DNA from: Welwitschia mirabilis
Lineage: Eukaryota; Gnetophyta; Gnetopsida; Welwitschiales
Direction: 5' to 3'
Assembly: GCA_051453625.1 (NCBI GenBank)
Contig: JBOZIK010000001.1
Coordinates: forward strand, 106,063,466-106,127,465
Length of the DNA stretch: 64,000 nucleotides
Shown one piece after another: positions 13,157-25,808 of this stretch. The notes beneath the pieces are model-generated. The model had not been told where the DNA came from. It was given only the letters and a program-made list of their open reading frames with translations, and did not search any database. Every line of letters starts with the position of its first letter. Within the stretch, counting starts at the first letter, position 1. A program made the translations under genes and the position numbers.

Positions 13157-14814
13157 TGTTATAAGGTGTGTTTTTGTAACTTCACTTCTTACCCAAATCT
13201 TGTTACTTAAAAGATATATATATATATAAAGATTAAAATACACACTCTAGTATGAATTGAAGTAATTCAAATATCATAAGCCTTTGAAGACTTATGAGAG
13301 AAGAATAATAATTGATTTTTGAAGTGAATATGATAATCAAAACTTAAGATCTAATGTAAGAAAGTAAATATGTGATGCAACACAAATGCACTTAATCTAA
13401 ATGAACACCTATCCAAGTACTGAATCGATGGGTCAACAGGATTGATCCTATATAACCTAAATTAGTCAAGAAAAGTTTCACTATTGAGACTAACTTAATC
13501 TATAAGTAAGTCAAATAGAATGTAATAGAAGTTAATCTGAAAATGTATCTAAACTAATATCATCAATCTTAAAAAATATTACTCTTAAGACATATATCAT
13601 AAGTGAAACTATCACTGAAATAAGAATAATATAAATCATAAGGGACATGTAAAGTATCAAATAAATAAAAGAGAAATAGGTTTATATTAAGTGAACTAGT
13701 ATGCACATTATAAAGCAATCAAACCTCAATGGAGGATGCATAACCCAACACCAAGAAAGATGTCTCTCTATAATTATAAAGGATGGATCTTTCATCCTTC
13801 AGTCTCCTATAACAAAAATTTTTGGTGTATTAAAGATAAATAGGAAGAAAANNNNNNNNNNNNNNNNNNNNNNNNNNNNNNNNNNNNNNNNNNNNNNNNN
13901 NNNNNNNNNNNNNNNNNNNNNNNNNNNNNNNNNNNNNNNNNNNNNNNNNNNACTAATCAAAAATAACTTAATTTATCAGGTAACTTAAATAAATGTAATG
14001 CAATCCTTAAGACATATATCATCAATGAAACTATCACTGAATCAAGAACAATATAAACTATAAGGGAAATATAATAGAATTGAATGCATAAATGAAACAG
14101 AGTTTTTATATTAAAATAGAATTAGCATCTAGGTTATAAAATAGCTAGTCCTCAATGAAGGATGCACATCCTAATACCAAGGAAATATTTTTTTGCAACT
14201 CTTGACATGGATCTCCCACCCTTTAATCTCTTATCATGAGATTGTCTAGTGCATCAAGAAAGAATAGTAGAGCCAAAGGGAGGTCTTATTCACATCAATT
14301 ACACTATAAAACATTCTCAATTACAAGAAAAAAATGATTAAAATGGATAAAGGTCAGTTCGTAATTACAAGTATCATCCTACCTATTATGGAGACGACAA
14401 GGAGACGATGATTTAAATGTTACATTCATCATCCTACATGTCGTGTGGATAACCATGGGGATGAAACCCCTTTAGAAAATATGACTCTGTAGTATTAGCT
14501 CTAGTCCATGTCAGCATTTCCATGTGGCATCTATAGTGTTGTCGTCTTATCTATCGTGATAATAATAGAGGATATGACAATTATTTTTGTCTGTTTAACT
14601 TAAAAGAATTCTTCTTTTTACATCATTAATCTTCCTTTAAATCCATGTAAATCAGAATATGCCTAAAATGCCTCTAAATATGCCAACAATTGCACATTTC
14701 TATGATCATCTGTCAATTCTCCATAATTCTCAAAATTGCATCTAAACTTGTATAAATATCCTACAAAATAGCTCATAACATCCTATCAAGTACATACAAT
14801 TTGATAGTACATCA
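13157..14814 (-). repeat. 3' LTR of E1
   Basis: It pairs with 29817-31055. It is about 420 bp longer than its partner because the part around 13480-13851 is repeated after the gap at 13952-14250 (both contain 'cttaagacatatatcat', 'aactatcactga' and 'ctcaatg-aggatgca'). This may be a real internal duplication or a repeat-induced assembly error. Confidence 0.75.
13852..13951. other. Assembly gap (100 N)
   Basis: In the E1 3' LTR, with duplicated LTR sequence on both sides. Confidence 1.
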
Positions 14815-14834
14815 TAGTCTCCTACTTAGCCTTT
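14815..14834 (-). other. Polypurine tract region of E1
   Basis: Minus strand reads AAGGCTAAGTAGGAGACTA directly before the LTR start TGATGTACT. The same 'ggctaagt-purine' block precedes the LTRs at 19131, 43195 and 58266, so it is a family-wide plus-strand priming site. Confidence 0.65.
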
Positions 14835-15806
14835 GTTAGTCCCTAACAAAACTAGGTAAACAACTATAAGTGCAAGCTAAATTATCTTAAAAAAGGCAGT
14901 CTATAAATTATAAAATAAACTCATAAATAATCTAAAACACATTACATAGCAAAATAACATGTAATTCATTATGTGGATGAAGTAAAAATTTATAAAAATT
15001 ATGTCTTATGAAAGATATTAAATAACTCAAAAAAGTATGAAAATAATCCATAAAAATAAGTCTTGCCCTCCCTCAAGAAAATAAAATATATTCCATATTA
15101 ACTAGTAAAGTAAAAAAAAGCAGATAAGGATGAGAAGATAGATGGTGGGTTTTTTAAAAATTTGGACAATTGATGAATTAAGTGCAAATCTAAGTGTAGA
15201 AATGTTATATTTGAAAAAAAATAGAGATGTATTTTGATAAGCATTAAAATAGTAAACAATGAAAATGTACTAAATTAGGATGAAGCAGATCCATGATGCC
15301 CAACAAATCTTCTATCATAAAAATGATTAAGAGAAATGTTTAGAACTTGAAAAATTATTAAGTAAATGCATCTAGTAAGAAATAAATTCTTTATTAGAAA
15401 CTAGACAAGGAAACTATTAAATGTTAATGTTTTAAAATAATAAGAACATATGAAAATGACTTTGAAACAACTAATAGAACAATAAAAGAAAAGAAAATAA
15501 ATGTACATAAGAAAACATAAACAATATATCCTACCTACCCTAAATTTTAACCTAGAAGACTCTCTTATAAGAAATCATAACATCACTTAATTTTAAAATG
15601 AATGACTTGATGTATGAAAAATTCCATTAGATAAGGTAGTGATTATAATGATGCTAAAAATTAAATGCTTTAAATAATAAGTGATAAGATCAAATAGTTG
15701 CTAAAACATGAACTCATCTTCTTACATCTTAAAACAAACACTTAATCCTTATAAATGAAATAATCATGTAGAAAGACTAAAGATCTAAGGATCTAAAAAC
15801 AAAAAA

Positions 15807-16035
15807 TGCCTCTGATGATATTAGGAACATTACTAATTTCATAGCCTCTAAGTTTGTATTATTTTATTATCTAATTATTCATGATGAGGGAAGTGCAACC
15901 ACAGTTAGAGAGTTAAGAACCCATGAAGCATGGCCAAATAACCTCCTAGTGGAGTTCAAACAACTACCATATTACACTGTCAAAGGTTTCCCTTAAGAAA
16001 ATTTTCCCTGGTGTGATCATGCTTTTGAGATATTT
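15807..16035 (-). other. Conserved 3' noncoding block of E family (copy in E1)
   Basis: A block with 'tgcctctgatgat', 'catgatgagggaagtgcaac', 'catgaagcatgg', 'ctagtggag' and 'ttccctggtgtgatcatg' recurs in E2 (20110-20355), array copy B (53091-53340, plus strand) and E5 (59727-59957 and 60467-60698). It has no open frame, lies between the integrase scrap and the PPT, and is more G+C-rich than its surroundings. Shared by autonomous-type and non-autonomous members, it may hold a cis-acting signal. Confidence 0.6.
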
Positions 16036-16059
16036 CAAATATAAAACATCATAATCTTA

Positions 16060-16112
16060 TTTCCTCTCTTTTTTATTTTTCTTTTTCTTTTTATTTTTCT
16101 TTTTTTTTTTTG
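16060..16112. repeat. T-rich tract in E1 3' region
   Basis: A polypyrimidine run at the place homologous to the (CA)n of E2. Confidence 0.7.
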
Positions 16113-16207
16113 GTTGCACAAATGAAAACATTTCACATAACCAAACACTCCAAAAGACAAAGATGAAGTAATAAGATAAAAGATAGAAAAGAATACTTTT
16201 AATAATC

Positions 16208-16321
16208 NNNNNNNNNNNNNNNNNNNNNNNNNNNNNNNNNNNNNNNNNNNNNNNNNNNNNNNNNNNNNNNNNNNNNNNNNNNNNNNNNNNNNNNNNNNNN
16301 NNNNNNNNNNNNNNNNNNNNN
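16208..16321. other. Assembly gap (114 N)
   Basis: In E1 3' region, between the T-rich tract and the integrase scrap. Confidence 1.
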
Positions 16322-16496
16322 AATGTCCAAGTTAAAACCTGGTCATAGAAATAAATACATAACTCATGTTTGAAATATAATCAAGTGATATCATAATGGC
16401 CTTCAAAAGAATAAGCTAAGAGAAAATTCAAACAATGGTAGGAAAGAAGTTCTCCTCATTAAAAAAAACATCAAAGGCTAGCGCTTTTATCATGTT

Positions 16497-16640
16497 TATA
16501 TCAAAAAATTACTCATATATTTTCGATCTTTTCCATTAACTTTCTAAATTTCTTTAGTGGTTAAGTCAGAAATCTTAATAGAGCCATTAGAATGTACTTT
16601 CTCAATAATGTAAATACCTAACCATCTAGAGATTAAAAAT
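16497..16640 (-). pseudogene. E1 integrase C-terminal scrap
   Basis: Minus strand gives IEKVHSNGSIKISDL and then KVNGKDRK, matching the 'G-P-x-x-V-x-K-V-x-x-x-G-A-V-x-I' end of plant gypsy integrases. The catalytic core is missing. The same scrap occurs in E2 (20798-20915) and, with more upstream sequence, in E5 (61620-61880). Confidence 0.6.
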
Positions 16641-16649
16641 AAAAACTAA

Positions 16650-17960
16650 AGTTAAAATCATAAAAACATAAGAGTAAAAAAGAAACATCAAAGAAAACTA
16701 AAAAGAACTTTTATTTAAATCTTAAAATATATTTAACACTTTTCATTAAAAAGATATAAAAAGAAGGATTTGTTTCTCAGGTGATGATATCAGGATATTA
16801 TATTCTTTCATAAAGATAAGGACCAAATCAAATATTTACCGATTAGTAAAACATAAAAGGTATACAATAATTTTTAAGTAACATCAATTGAAGTAAGAGA
16901 GAGTAAAATGATAAAACTTTGATAACACAAATTTTAGAATTGAAATAAGAGATAAAAAATGATAAGTATCATTGGCGAATAATCTCTTATGAAAACATTG
17001 TGAATCATGAGTATCATTATAAAATGCATGCAATAAGGTACTCAAAAAAAGTATTAAAAATGATTTTGAAGGTTCTTTAAAATGTCTAGTAAGTTTAAGA
17101 AGTTTTCTATCATTTGATTTAAGACATGGATTTTCATTAAAGAAATTAGACTTTTTCCATTTAGCATGATCATATGACATTTTGCTTCCATAAGATTTAT
17201 TAATAATATAAAAGATAAAGAATTAATATAACTTATGGAAAAACAATATCTTATCAAACTCATATATAAAGGATTTGAAACATAAATTGCATTCGAAGCT
17301 TGATATTCAACATGGGAGGTATTATTTAGGATCTAAAAATTTATAAGAAACTTCTTAGGATGATTGATTAAGGTAGGGTTTACATACCTAAAAAGCTCCT
17401 TAACATTTAATTCTAAGCATGAATTTAGATCACAAAGGTAAGATTTATCCCAATTTAGAGTTCCAAGATATCCTAAGTCTCATTTTTAAAAAGAATAATC
17501 ATTAAAAATGCAAGGTAGATTTGATTTTGTAAAAGAGGAAAAGATGTTACTTTTTACAGCACATGAAGTTTTGAAAGAAAAGGATTGGAATATTTTTAGA
17601 GTAGAGTTCTCAAGGTGATGTGTCTCATTACATTTAAGACATGGATTTGATTTGAAGAATTACTTAAATGTTCAAAAAGGATAAAGGAAGAGAGGTTATT
17701 ATTATCAAGATCACAAGGTAACAAATAAGTGGAAGTAGAAGGAGGGATGTTATTTAAGGTTTTAAAAGGAAATACAAGTGAAAGAGATGGAGAAAAATGT
17801 AGAGACTCTTTCAGTTGATTTATTTCATTGAAAGGTATAAGTGTATTCTTTATTAAGTTTATTGATGTTTAATTAATTCTTATTTATTCATCTCCTTCTC
17901 ATTGTTGACTTCATCATTACTTACTTGAATTATCTCTTTATTGATCATATCTCCCTCTTC
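16650..17960 (-). other. E1 unidentified conserved segment between gag-like frame and integrase scrap
   Basis: About 1.3 kb shared in order with 20920-22150 of E2. Minus-strand frames read SYGSKMSYDHAKWKKS and NENPCLKSNDRKLLKL in E1; E2 has similar SYGKKMSW and ENPFLESNN. The residues look protein-like, with conserved K, W, P and N, but I cannot assign a family. It occupies the place where RT to integrase should be. Confidence 0.45.
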
Positions 17961-18069
17961 TTCATTATGGATATCATTGATTATATCTTGCTCTTATTTA
18001 CTGTTTTATTGAGGACTATTTTTCTTTTCTAAGTTGGTGGATTCCTTAAAAAGATCATTAAAATATTAT

Positions 18070-19131
18070 TGTTGCAGTGCATATTTTCACCTATAATCTG
18101 TAGTATGAATGGGAGTAATCTAAATGTTATAACCATGAAAGACTTACAAGAGAAGAATAAGGATTGATTTCTAGCAGAATAAGGTAATCAAAATTAAAGA
18201 ATAAAGTAGAAAATAATTATACCATGAAAATGCAAATGTAAGTAATCTAAATGCAATGCAAAATAAATCTAAACTACTTTTCTTCAGCCTTAACAAAGGC
18301 TACCCTTAAGACATATATCACTAATGAAACTTTCACCAGATCAAGAATAACATAAAGCATAAGGGACATATGATAAACTAATATACATACATGAAAATAG
18401 AGTTTTGTATTAGAAAGAACCAGTGTCTAGTTTTAAAATAGTTAAACCTTAATAAAGGATGCATAACCCTTTACTAAGGGAATGTCTTTCTACAACTCGT
18501 GAGATGAATCTTCCACCCTTTAATCTCTTGTCACAAGAATGTCTAGTGCATAGAAGATGGAGACGAGAGTCAAAAGGGATTTTATTTATATGGTAAAGAA
18601 ATAAAACTAGTGCATAAAAATCACTGCAAAACATGCTTAATTATAAGAAATAAATGGAAAAAATAAGGTAAATATTGGCTGGGAGTTACAAGTATCATCC
18701 TAGCTATCATGAAAACAACCAAGGGAATGATGGTTTCTACATTATGATTTGTCATCCTTTATGTTATGGAAATAACATAATGGATGACACCCTTAGAAAA
18801 GAAGTTTTCATTGGTCATAGCTCCAATCTAGTCAGCATCATATTATGGCACGTGTAGGACTATTGTCCCTATCATGGGGATGATAGTGGGGACGATAGCC
18901 TTCCTTAGCTTTATAACTCACAAAAATTTATCTCTAGAATCATTTATCTTCCTCCACAGTAGTAAGAATCAGAAAGCACCTGAAATGCCTTTGAATAGAT
19001 CAAGAATTGCATATTTTAGTGATCATATATTAATTCTCTAAAATCCTTGGATTTGCATATAAAACTGTGTAAATGTCCTATAAAACAACTCATAAAACTC
19101 CATCAAATACACATAATTTAATAGTACATTT
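18070..19131 (-). repeat. 3' LTR of E2
   Basis: About 1.06 kb, pairs with 26019-27086 in length and sequence. Plus-strand start is TGTTGCAGTGCATATT. Cassettes of the 'tatcatcctagctatcatg' type occur near 18700-18900. Confidence 0.8.
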
Positions 19132-19152
19132 TGGCCCCCTACTTAGCCTTTG
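19132..19152 (-). other. Polypurine tract region of E2
   Basis: Minus strand reads AAAGGCTAAGTAGGGGGCCA next to the LTR start, the best preserved PPT of the family in this window. Confidence 0.65.
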
Positions 19153-20109
19153 TTAGTCCCTGACAAAAATTATATGAACAATGAGCCAATTGTCTTTAAA
19201 AAAATCAATTTTAAAATTATAAGATAGACTCATAAAACACATGACATAGCAAAATAATAAGTTATTCATCATGTGTATAAGAATTTTAAAATTATATCTT
19301 ATAAAAACTTTGAAATAACTCAAAAATTTATGAAAATGAGCCATTAAAATGAGTTCCGTCCCCACTAAGAAAAATAATACATCCTATGTTGGCTAATATA
19401 ACAAAGAAAGTAGATGAGAGTGAGAAGGAAGGCAATGGGTGTTTTTAAATTGGAACAATTTTATAAATTAAATATAAAGCTGAGCAAAGAAATGTTAAAT
19501 TTGAAAAATACTTATGTATGAAATATCTAACAAGCAAAAAGTAGTCAGTGAAAATATACAAAATTGGGATGAAGCAAATTCATAAATGTCCAACCAATTT
19601 TTCATCATAAAAAACAATTAAAAGAATCGTTTACAACTCCAAAAGTCTAAACAATGTTATAAAATTATTAATAAAATTCATCTAAACAATAAATCAACTC
19701 TTTATTAAAAACTAAGTAAGAAAAGAATTAAATGTTAAGGTCCTAAAATGATAAAAAAAATATGGAATTGAGTTTGAAACAACTAATAGAACCATGAAAG
19801 GAAAAAAAAGGGTAGACATAAGGTAACATAAAGAAGATAGCCTACCTACGCTAAATTTAACTTAGCAAACTCCTCTGGAAAAAATCATAATGTCACTTGA
19901 TTTAAGAATGTATTATTTAATGTATAAAAAATTTCACTCGACGAGGCAGTGGCTATAATGATGCTAAAAATCAAATGATTTAAACAATGAATGATAAGAC
20001 TAAAGAGTTGTTCAAAAGTGAACTCATCTACCTACATCTTAAAACAAACACATGAATCCCTAGAAATGAAATAATCATGTGAAAGGAATAAGAGTCTAGA
20101 AAGTAAGAA

Positions 20110-20355
20110 ATGCCTCTAATGATACTAGGAATGCTACTATTCCTATAACCTATAAGTTTTTATTATCATTTATTATTCATGATGAGGGAAGTGCAACCAC
20201 AGTAAGAAAAGTAAGGACTCATGAAGTATGACCAACTGATCCCCTAGTGGAGTTTCCATAGCTATAATATCACATTGCCAAAGGCCCCTCTCAAGAAAAT
20301 TTACCCTAGTGTACTTGTAATAGGACATCATGGTGATGATGTTTTTAATCTATCT
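20110..20355 (-). other. Conserved 3' noncoding block (copy in E2)
   Basis: Second copy of the block described at 15807-16035, followed by a CT-rich and (CA)n microsatellite in the position where E1 has a T-rich tract and E5 a (CTTT)n tract. Confidence 0.6.
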
Positions 20356-20415
20356 AAAACCTCATGGTATTATTTCTCTCTCTCCTTCTTTCCCTCTTCC
20401 TCCCTCACTCTTTCC

Positions 20416-20423
<8 letters not shown>

Positions 20424-20500
<77 letters not shown>
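20424..20500. repeat. (CA)n microsatellite
   Basis: About 38 CA units with a single AT interruption near 20471, preceded by a CT-rich run. Frames reading THTHTH or CVCVCV across it are not genes. Confidence 0.95.
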
Positions 20501-20787
20501 TTCTCTTTTTTTTTTACATGATTGAAAATTCCACATAACCAACACTCCAAAAAACAAAGGTGAAATCATAAGATAAAGATAGAAAATAACACCCTTAAAC
20601 AATTTAAGACCTTTTCATCATTGAGAAAAACATCAAAAATAAAGCATCCTCCTTCAAAATTAAGTTCATAGACATGTGAATGTCTTACGATTAGGTGAAT
20701 CTAATCTTACCACTATAAAAAACCTAAATCAAAGACTTGTCATAGAAATAAATACATAAATCATGTTTGAAAGATGATTAAATAATG

Positions 20788-20797
20788 NNNNNNNNNN
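20788..20797. other. Assembly gap (10 N)
   Basis: In E2, next to the integrase C-terminal scrap. Confidence 1.
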
Positions 20798-20915
20798 TCA
20801 AATATTCCCAAGCTTTTCCCATTAACTTTTTAAATTTCTTTACTGGTTAAGCTAGAAATCTCAATAGAGCCATTAAAATGTACTTTCTCTAAAAGGTGAG
20901 AACCTAACCATAGAT
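20798..20915 (-). pseudogene. E2 integrase C-terminal scrap
   Basis: Homologous to 16497-16640 and 61600-61740. Only the terminal segment is left, preceded directly by the unidentified segment instead of an integrase core. Confidence 0.55.
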
Positions 20916-20919
20916 TAAT

Positions 20920-22150
20920 TTATTCCTTAAAAAATCAAAATCAAAATCATAAAAACATAAAAGCAAAAAAGGAAACACCCAAGTGAAAAAATTGTATTCA
21001 AATCCTAAAATCTATTTAGTACTTTTATTTAAAAGGAAGAAAACAAAAAATTGGGTTCTAGGGTGATGGTCTCAAAACATTGCATTCTTTCGAAGAAATA
21101 AGGCCTAAATGAAATCTTCATCAATTAATAAAACATAAAAGGTATGTAATAATTTTTAAGTAAAATCAATTGGAAGAAGAGATAATAGAAAGATAAAACT
21201 TTCATAGAACAAATTTTAAAATTGAAATAAGAGCTNNNNNNNNNNAATTATCATTGACAAATAATATCTTATGAAAACTTTATGAATCCTGAGTATCATT
21301 ATAAAAGACATGCAAGAAGGGACTCAAAGAAAATATATAAGATGATTTTGAAGGCTCTTTAAAATTTTTTCTATTATTTGATTCAAGAAATGGATTTTCA
21401 GGAAGAAAATAAGGCTTTATCCAATTAGCATGAGCCCATGACATTTTTTTCCCATAAGATTTAGTAGCAATATAAGAGATAAAAAGTTCATTTAACTGAT
21501 GGAATAATAAACTCTTATCAAACTAATGATATAAAGGATTGCCTTCAGAGCTTGATATTGCACATGGTAGATAGTATTTGAGATCCAAGGATTTGTAAGA
21601 AACTTTTTAGGATGAGTAATTAAGATAGGTTTTACATACCTAAGAAGCTTTTTAACATTTAATTATAAGCATGGATTTGAATTAAGAAGGTATGGTTTTC
21701 CCCAAGTTAGAGTTATAAGATATCTCAAATTTTGTTTTTGAAAAGAATAATCATTAAAAGCACAAGGTAAAAGTTTAATTTGTATAAGAGTAAAAGATGT
21801 TACTTTTTATAGCACATGAGTTTTTTAAAGGAAAGGACTAGGAGATTTTTAGAGTCGAGTCCTCAAGGTGATGTGTCTCATTTATTTCAAGGACAAGTAT
21901 GTGATTTTAAGAAATACTTAAATTTTGAAAAGGGATCAAGGAAGAGAGGTTATCCTTGTTAATATCACAAGATAATGTTGAAGTAGAAGTAGAAGGAGGG
22001 ATGTCATTTAAGGTTTTGTAATAAAGTACAAGTGAAAGAAATGAAGAGACATGTAGGAACTCTTTAAGTTGGTTTTCTTCATTAAAAGGTATAAGTCTAT
22101 TATTCATTGAGTTTATTTAATTTTCAATTTATTTTTCTTTATTCCTCTGC
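20920..22150 (-). other. E2 unidentified conserved segment
   Basis: Counterpart of 16650-17960, interrupted by one 10-N gap at 21236-21245. The parallel protein-like residues in two diverged copies suggest an ancestral coding sequence. Confidence 0.45.
21236..21245. other. Assembly gap (10 N)
   Basis: In the unidentified conserved segment of E2. Confidence 1.
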
Positions 22151-23288
22151 TTTTCATTATTAACTTCATCATTACTTGGTTGAATGCTCTCTTCATTGAT
22201 CATATTTACTTCTTCTTTGTTATCAATATCATTGATTGTATCTTGCTATTTTTTCTTATTTTATTAAGGATTATTTTTCTTTTCTAAATTAGTGGATTTC
22301 TTAAAAAGATCATTAAAAATATTATAAAAATTATAATTATCATTGTCTTCCTTATAAAATGAAGGATTTTCTGATATTTCCTAATTTAACTCCTCTTCCT
22401 CTCTATTGAATAATTTTGTTAACTCTAAATTGTAATCTTCATTTTTAGTGATTCAGTTGCTATTACTGAGTTAACTATTATTCATTGATTTTATCTTAGT
22501 GCTTATCTTCATTAATCTCATAAGTTAAACTTATTTTAAAGATGGAACTTCCTCATCAAAGAGTAAGTGAAAATAAGGGATATGATCTAATATTTCAATG
22601 GCATCATCATTTTCTTCTTCTCCACTCTCATTATTTTGTTACATGTTATTATTTTTTAATTCATTATAAGAAGAAGAAGTGTGATCTTTATGTCTATCAC
22701 AAATTAAATAATTTTTAGATTTTTCATGAATATATTCTTCATGTAAATTGTCTATTAGTAAATAAATTCTAGGAATATAATCTAATACTTCAATATCATC
22801 ATCTAACGAATGGTCGTCCTCATATTTATTATTGAAAGATAGAGTTGAATTATTATTGTCTTTCCTTTGCTAATCTTGTAATGAGTAGGATGTTGAAGTT
22901 TGATCAAAAAAATTTTCTTATTTTTGAAAGAAAAAATCATTATCATTTATGATATGATCAAGAACCCTAGAGAGAGGGGGATGTAAAGGGGATAGGGGGG
23001 TGAATAGGTTCTTTAAAAATTTCAACACAATATAATAAATGAATCCAATCTAAAACAAATCTTGTATACAAAAATGAACTAATCTAGAATGAGCTTAATA
23101 TGAGAAAATAATGGAAGTAAAGAAACAAAAACTGAAAGCACAAAAATATCAAGTTGATGCAAGCTGAATTTATAGTAGTTCGAAAAACCCTGTACATCAC
23201 TCTCAATGATTAGCTTATACTCAAGCTAGATCTTGGACCTTTGTTACCCCATCAGGTATTCCAGGTTTACCTGTAATCTTTATATACA

Positions 23289-23460
23289 AAAACTTTCAAG
23301 CTCAGCCTTAAGCTTGAGAATATACTTTTCAAGGCTTAGTATCAACCTTTAAAATAGACTTTTCAAGGCTTAGTCGCAATCTTTAGAATTGACTTTTGAA
23401 GGCTTAGTCTTCAACTTTTAGAATGGACATTTTAAGGCTTAGTCTCAACCTTTCACAAAG
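23289..23460. repeat. 34-36 bp minisatellite in the solo Copia LTR
   Basis: About five units of 'acttttcaaggcttagt' plus 'caacctttaaaatag', each diverged by a few bases. It lies within the transcribed part of the LTR. Confidence 0.8.
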
Positions 23461-23687
23461 CAAGGTAGTGATTTAATAATGCCTTTAGAGCATAAATATC
23501 ACTCGTTCTTGAATCAGTAAATTTAATGAAGCTCTTAAAAAATGAAGCTTTTGATTTGATCTTGAATGTAGATATAATGCCAATAGTAGATCTCCTTCGG
23601 TCACAAATATAAATGTGAGGATACAATAGTGAAAGTCATTCCAAATATAATGCTTGATCCTCTAGATATAATAGATTTATCTAAATG

Positions 23688-23875
23688 AAAATAGTTACAA
23701 AATATTCTTTGGTCATCTATGTCTTATCTATNNNNNNNNNNNNNNNNNNNNNNNNNNNNNNNNNNNNNNNNNNNNNNNNNNNNNNNNNNNNNNNNNNNNN
23801 NNNNNNNNNNNNNNNNNNNNNNNNNNNNNNNAAATAGTTACTAAATATTCTTTGGTCATCTATGTATTATCTATT
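23688..23875. repeat. 44-bp duplication flanking an assembly gap
   Basis: Positions 23688-23731 and 23832-23875 carry the same 44 bases with two differences, on both sides of a 100-N gap. This is either a short tandem repeat or two unmerged contig ends. Confidence 0.85.
23732..23831. other. Assembly gap (100 N)
   Basis: In the solo Copia LTR; a 44-bp sequence is repeated on both sides. Confidence 1.
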
Positions 23876-25498
23876 TATAATGGAATGTTTTTAGGATTTA
23901 TTACATTTAAAATGTGCTTTCAATAGTTATAAATGGCTAGAAATAGCTACCTAATGACTACATAATGGATACATACTGTTTAAAAAAATTTACTTTCCAT
24001 TCTGTTTGGTCAATCCCATATGGTGCTGTGAGTTACATAGGTCACCCAAGTGAGAAATTTGGTCATCCCAATTTCTTATAGCTCCCTGTTCATTTGACCT
24101 CATCTGGGTCTAGTCAACCCCAGTTTAGTAGCCTGCTACTTTATCCGGTCACCCACTTCTCTGATAAAATTCTTTTCTAGTTTCCCGCATTGAGTTCGAT
24201 CGACCTCTTCTGTTGTTTGATTGACTGTGATAATAGGCTCAGGCATATCAACTGCATAATGCTCAGGTCTGGTCAACCCCATCATAGGTCTGATCAACGC
24301 CTTGTCATTCAGTCTAGGGATACTTGTTATCAAGTTCTCAACTATAGTCAACCCCATAAAGATTTGATCGACCCCTTTCCATTTAGTTCAGGGACACTAA
24401 TTCTTGATGTTACAGGTTCGGTCGACTCCACTTAAAAACTAGTCAACCCCTCTAGATGTAGTTCATTTTCTGTGTACTTTAGGTGCGATTAACCCCTTGA
24501 AAATTTACTTGACCTAGTCTTAATGGTAAATGAACTAATAGGTTTCTAGTACTCAGAAGTTGATGATTTCGGTTCCATCTTTTGACCTGCAAGTAATTTA
24601 ACATATTTTTCACAAGATACACAAAATTTTCTATATAGAAGACATTAGTTTAACATCAATTGACAAAACATAATCTAATAATTTTATTCTAAGTTATCCT
24701 CAATTTCCTTAAGGTATAATGTAGAAAAATATGCTTGAGGATGTTGTATTACAAGAGAACCTTAATTTTGTAATAGTATTTGTTGAAGGGTCTTAATCAT
24801 TTTTTCTAGTTTGTTGTTGGAATTTTCTATGCATTTACTAGAATTTTCTAGTCTTTCATTCAATGTGTCAATCATTTCTTTATTAGATCATTTTCCTCCT
24901 CATAATAGTTCATGGGGATGGTTCTTCTGCATTAGTAATAAATTGGATTGATAAATGTAATTGTACAAAGTTTTTATAAATGAAGTTAAATCCCTAAAAT
25001 GTAGAATATTTTCATTTTTATTTCTATATGAAGTTTTAAAAAAATAAGAGGAATAATAAGATGGTTGAAAAGATGAATGGGCCCAATCCCTTCTCTCAAC
25101 ATTATTTTGTGTTAATATCCCTCTTTCTTTTTTCACAATTATCCTCGGAGTTTTTTAAATTTCTCCTCCTTATCTTAAACATTTTTTGAAGTGTTTTTGT
25201 ATCACTATTCATAATTAAGAAGAATGGAAAAAAGAAGAATCTAATTCAAGATGAAAATAAGTACACAGTTATGGTTGAGTTCTACTTTCTTTAATGTTTT
25301 AACAAAAATGAACTTAGAAGAAGTATTGTATGAACCTGGAGATTGCATTCTTAATTCTATTTTAAAGCCAATTAATCCTTCTTTAATACTTTCTTCTATA
25401 AATAGCCATTTTTCTCTAATATTTTCTTCTCATATTGACCATGCCACAGTATCCTACAATTATAAAACAATAGAAAATGAAATAAAAAATAACTAACA

Positions 25499-25808
25499 GT
25501 TATCCTACTTATCATAGAGATGATAGAAACATGACAAAAAGAAAAAAGTCAAAATAGAAAATAAAAATCTAAGCAGAAAATTGAAGGAAAAAAAGAAAAA
25601 TAGAAACTATCATCCTTATGGTCATGGGGACGACATAGGAGACAATAAAGAAGGCTAAAACAAAAAGCTAAAAATCAAATTAGTCATCATCCATCTTGTT
25701 ATGGAAATGATAAAGAAGATAAACTGGTGAAACATAATAGATAAAAAGTAAAACCAAGAAAATTAATGTTGTCATTCCTAATGTCATGTGAATGATAGAG
25801 AGGACAAC
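25499..25808 (-). repeat. Four hairpin cassettes in E2 leader
   Basis: Imperfect palindromic cassettes at 25499-25535, 25608-25646, 25681-25720 and 25769-25808 are separated by A-rich spacers (T-rich in the element sense). Each has the form GTCATCC...TGTCAT...ATGATA...GGATGAC or its mutated versions. They lie between PBS and gag. Confidence 0.65.

Larger units (their letters stand above)
22950..24681 (-). mobile_element. Solo SIRE-like Copia LTR inside E2
   Basis: E2 and E1 align up to 'atcattatcattt' and resume at 'ttctaagtt', so this 1.73-kb block is an insertion. Flanks ATTTA (22945-22949) and TTTTA (24682-24686) fit a 5-bp target duplication. The minus-strand 3' end has the 'cctattcacccccctatcccc' block typical of these LTRs, and the 5' end aligns with the LTR at 11671. 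No PBS or PPT adjoins it, so it is a solo LTR left by LTR-LTR recombination. 24003-24540 is dense in RTCAAC and RTCGAC motifs. Confidence 0.75.
21900..25260 (-). pseudogene. E2 degenerate N/D/E-rich gag-like frame (split by solo LTR)
   Basis: On the minus strand, 25260-24687 followed by 22949-21900 forms one long degenerate frame. Readable parts include SSFQPSYYSSYFF and HFRDLTSFIKT, then acidic and Asn-rich sequence with a repeated theme DDDIEVLDYIP and DDAIEILDHIP about 65 residues apart, and finally LNDIPPSTSTSTLSCDIN. The early part resembles the linker and coiled-coil region at the C-terminus of Athila/Tat gag. No CCHC knuckle or protease DxG motif is visible. It is a dead copy with multiple stops. 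Confidence 0.45.

Noticed and set aside
13210-13240. Alternating AT runs (also 29870-29890) considered as origin or matrix attachment sites
   Set aside because: They occupy the same place in both E1 LTRs, so they are simple repeats of the element.
20275-20550. Three open frames with THTHTH or CVCVCV runs
   Set aside because: They are translations of the (CA)n microsatellite.
24136-24435. Overlapping open frames of 73 and 81 codons on both strands
   Set aside because: They fall in the motif-rich part of a solo Copia LTR, which is noncoding.
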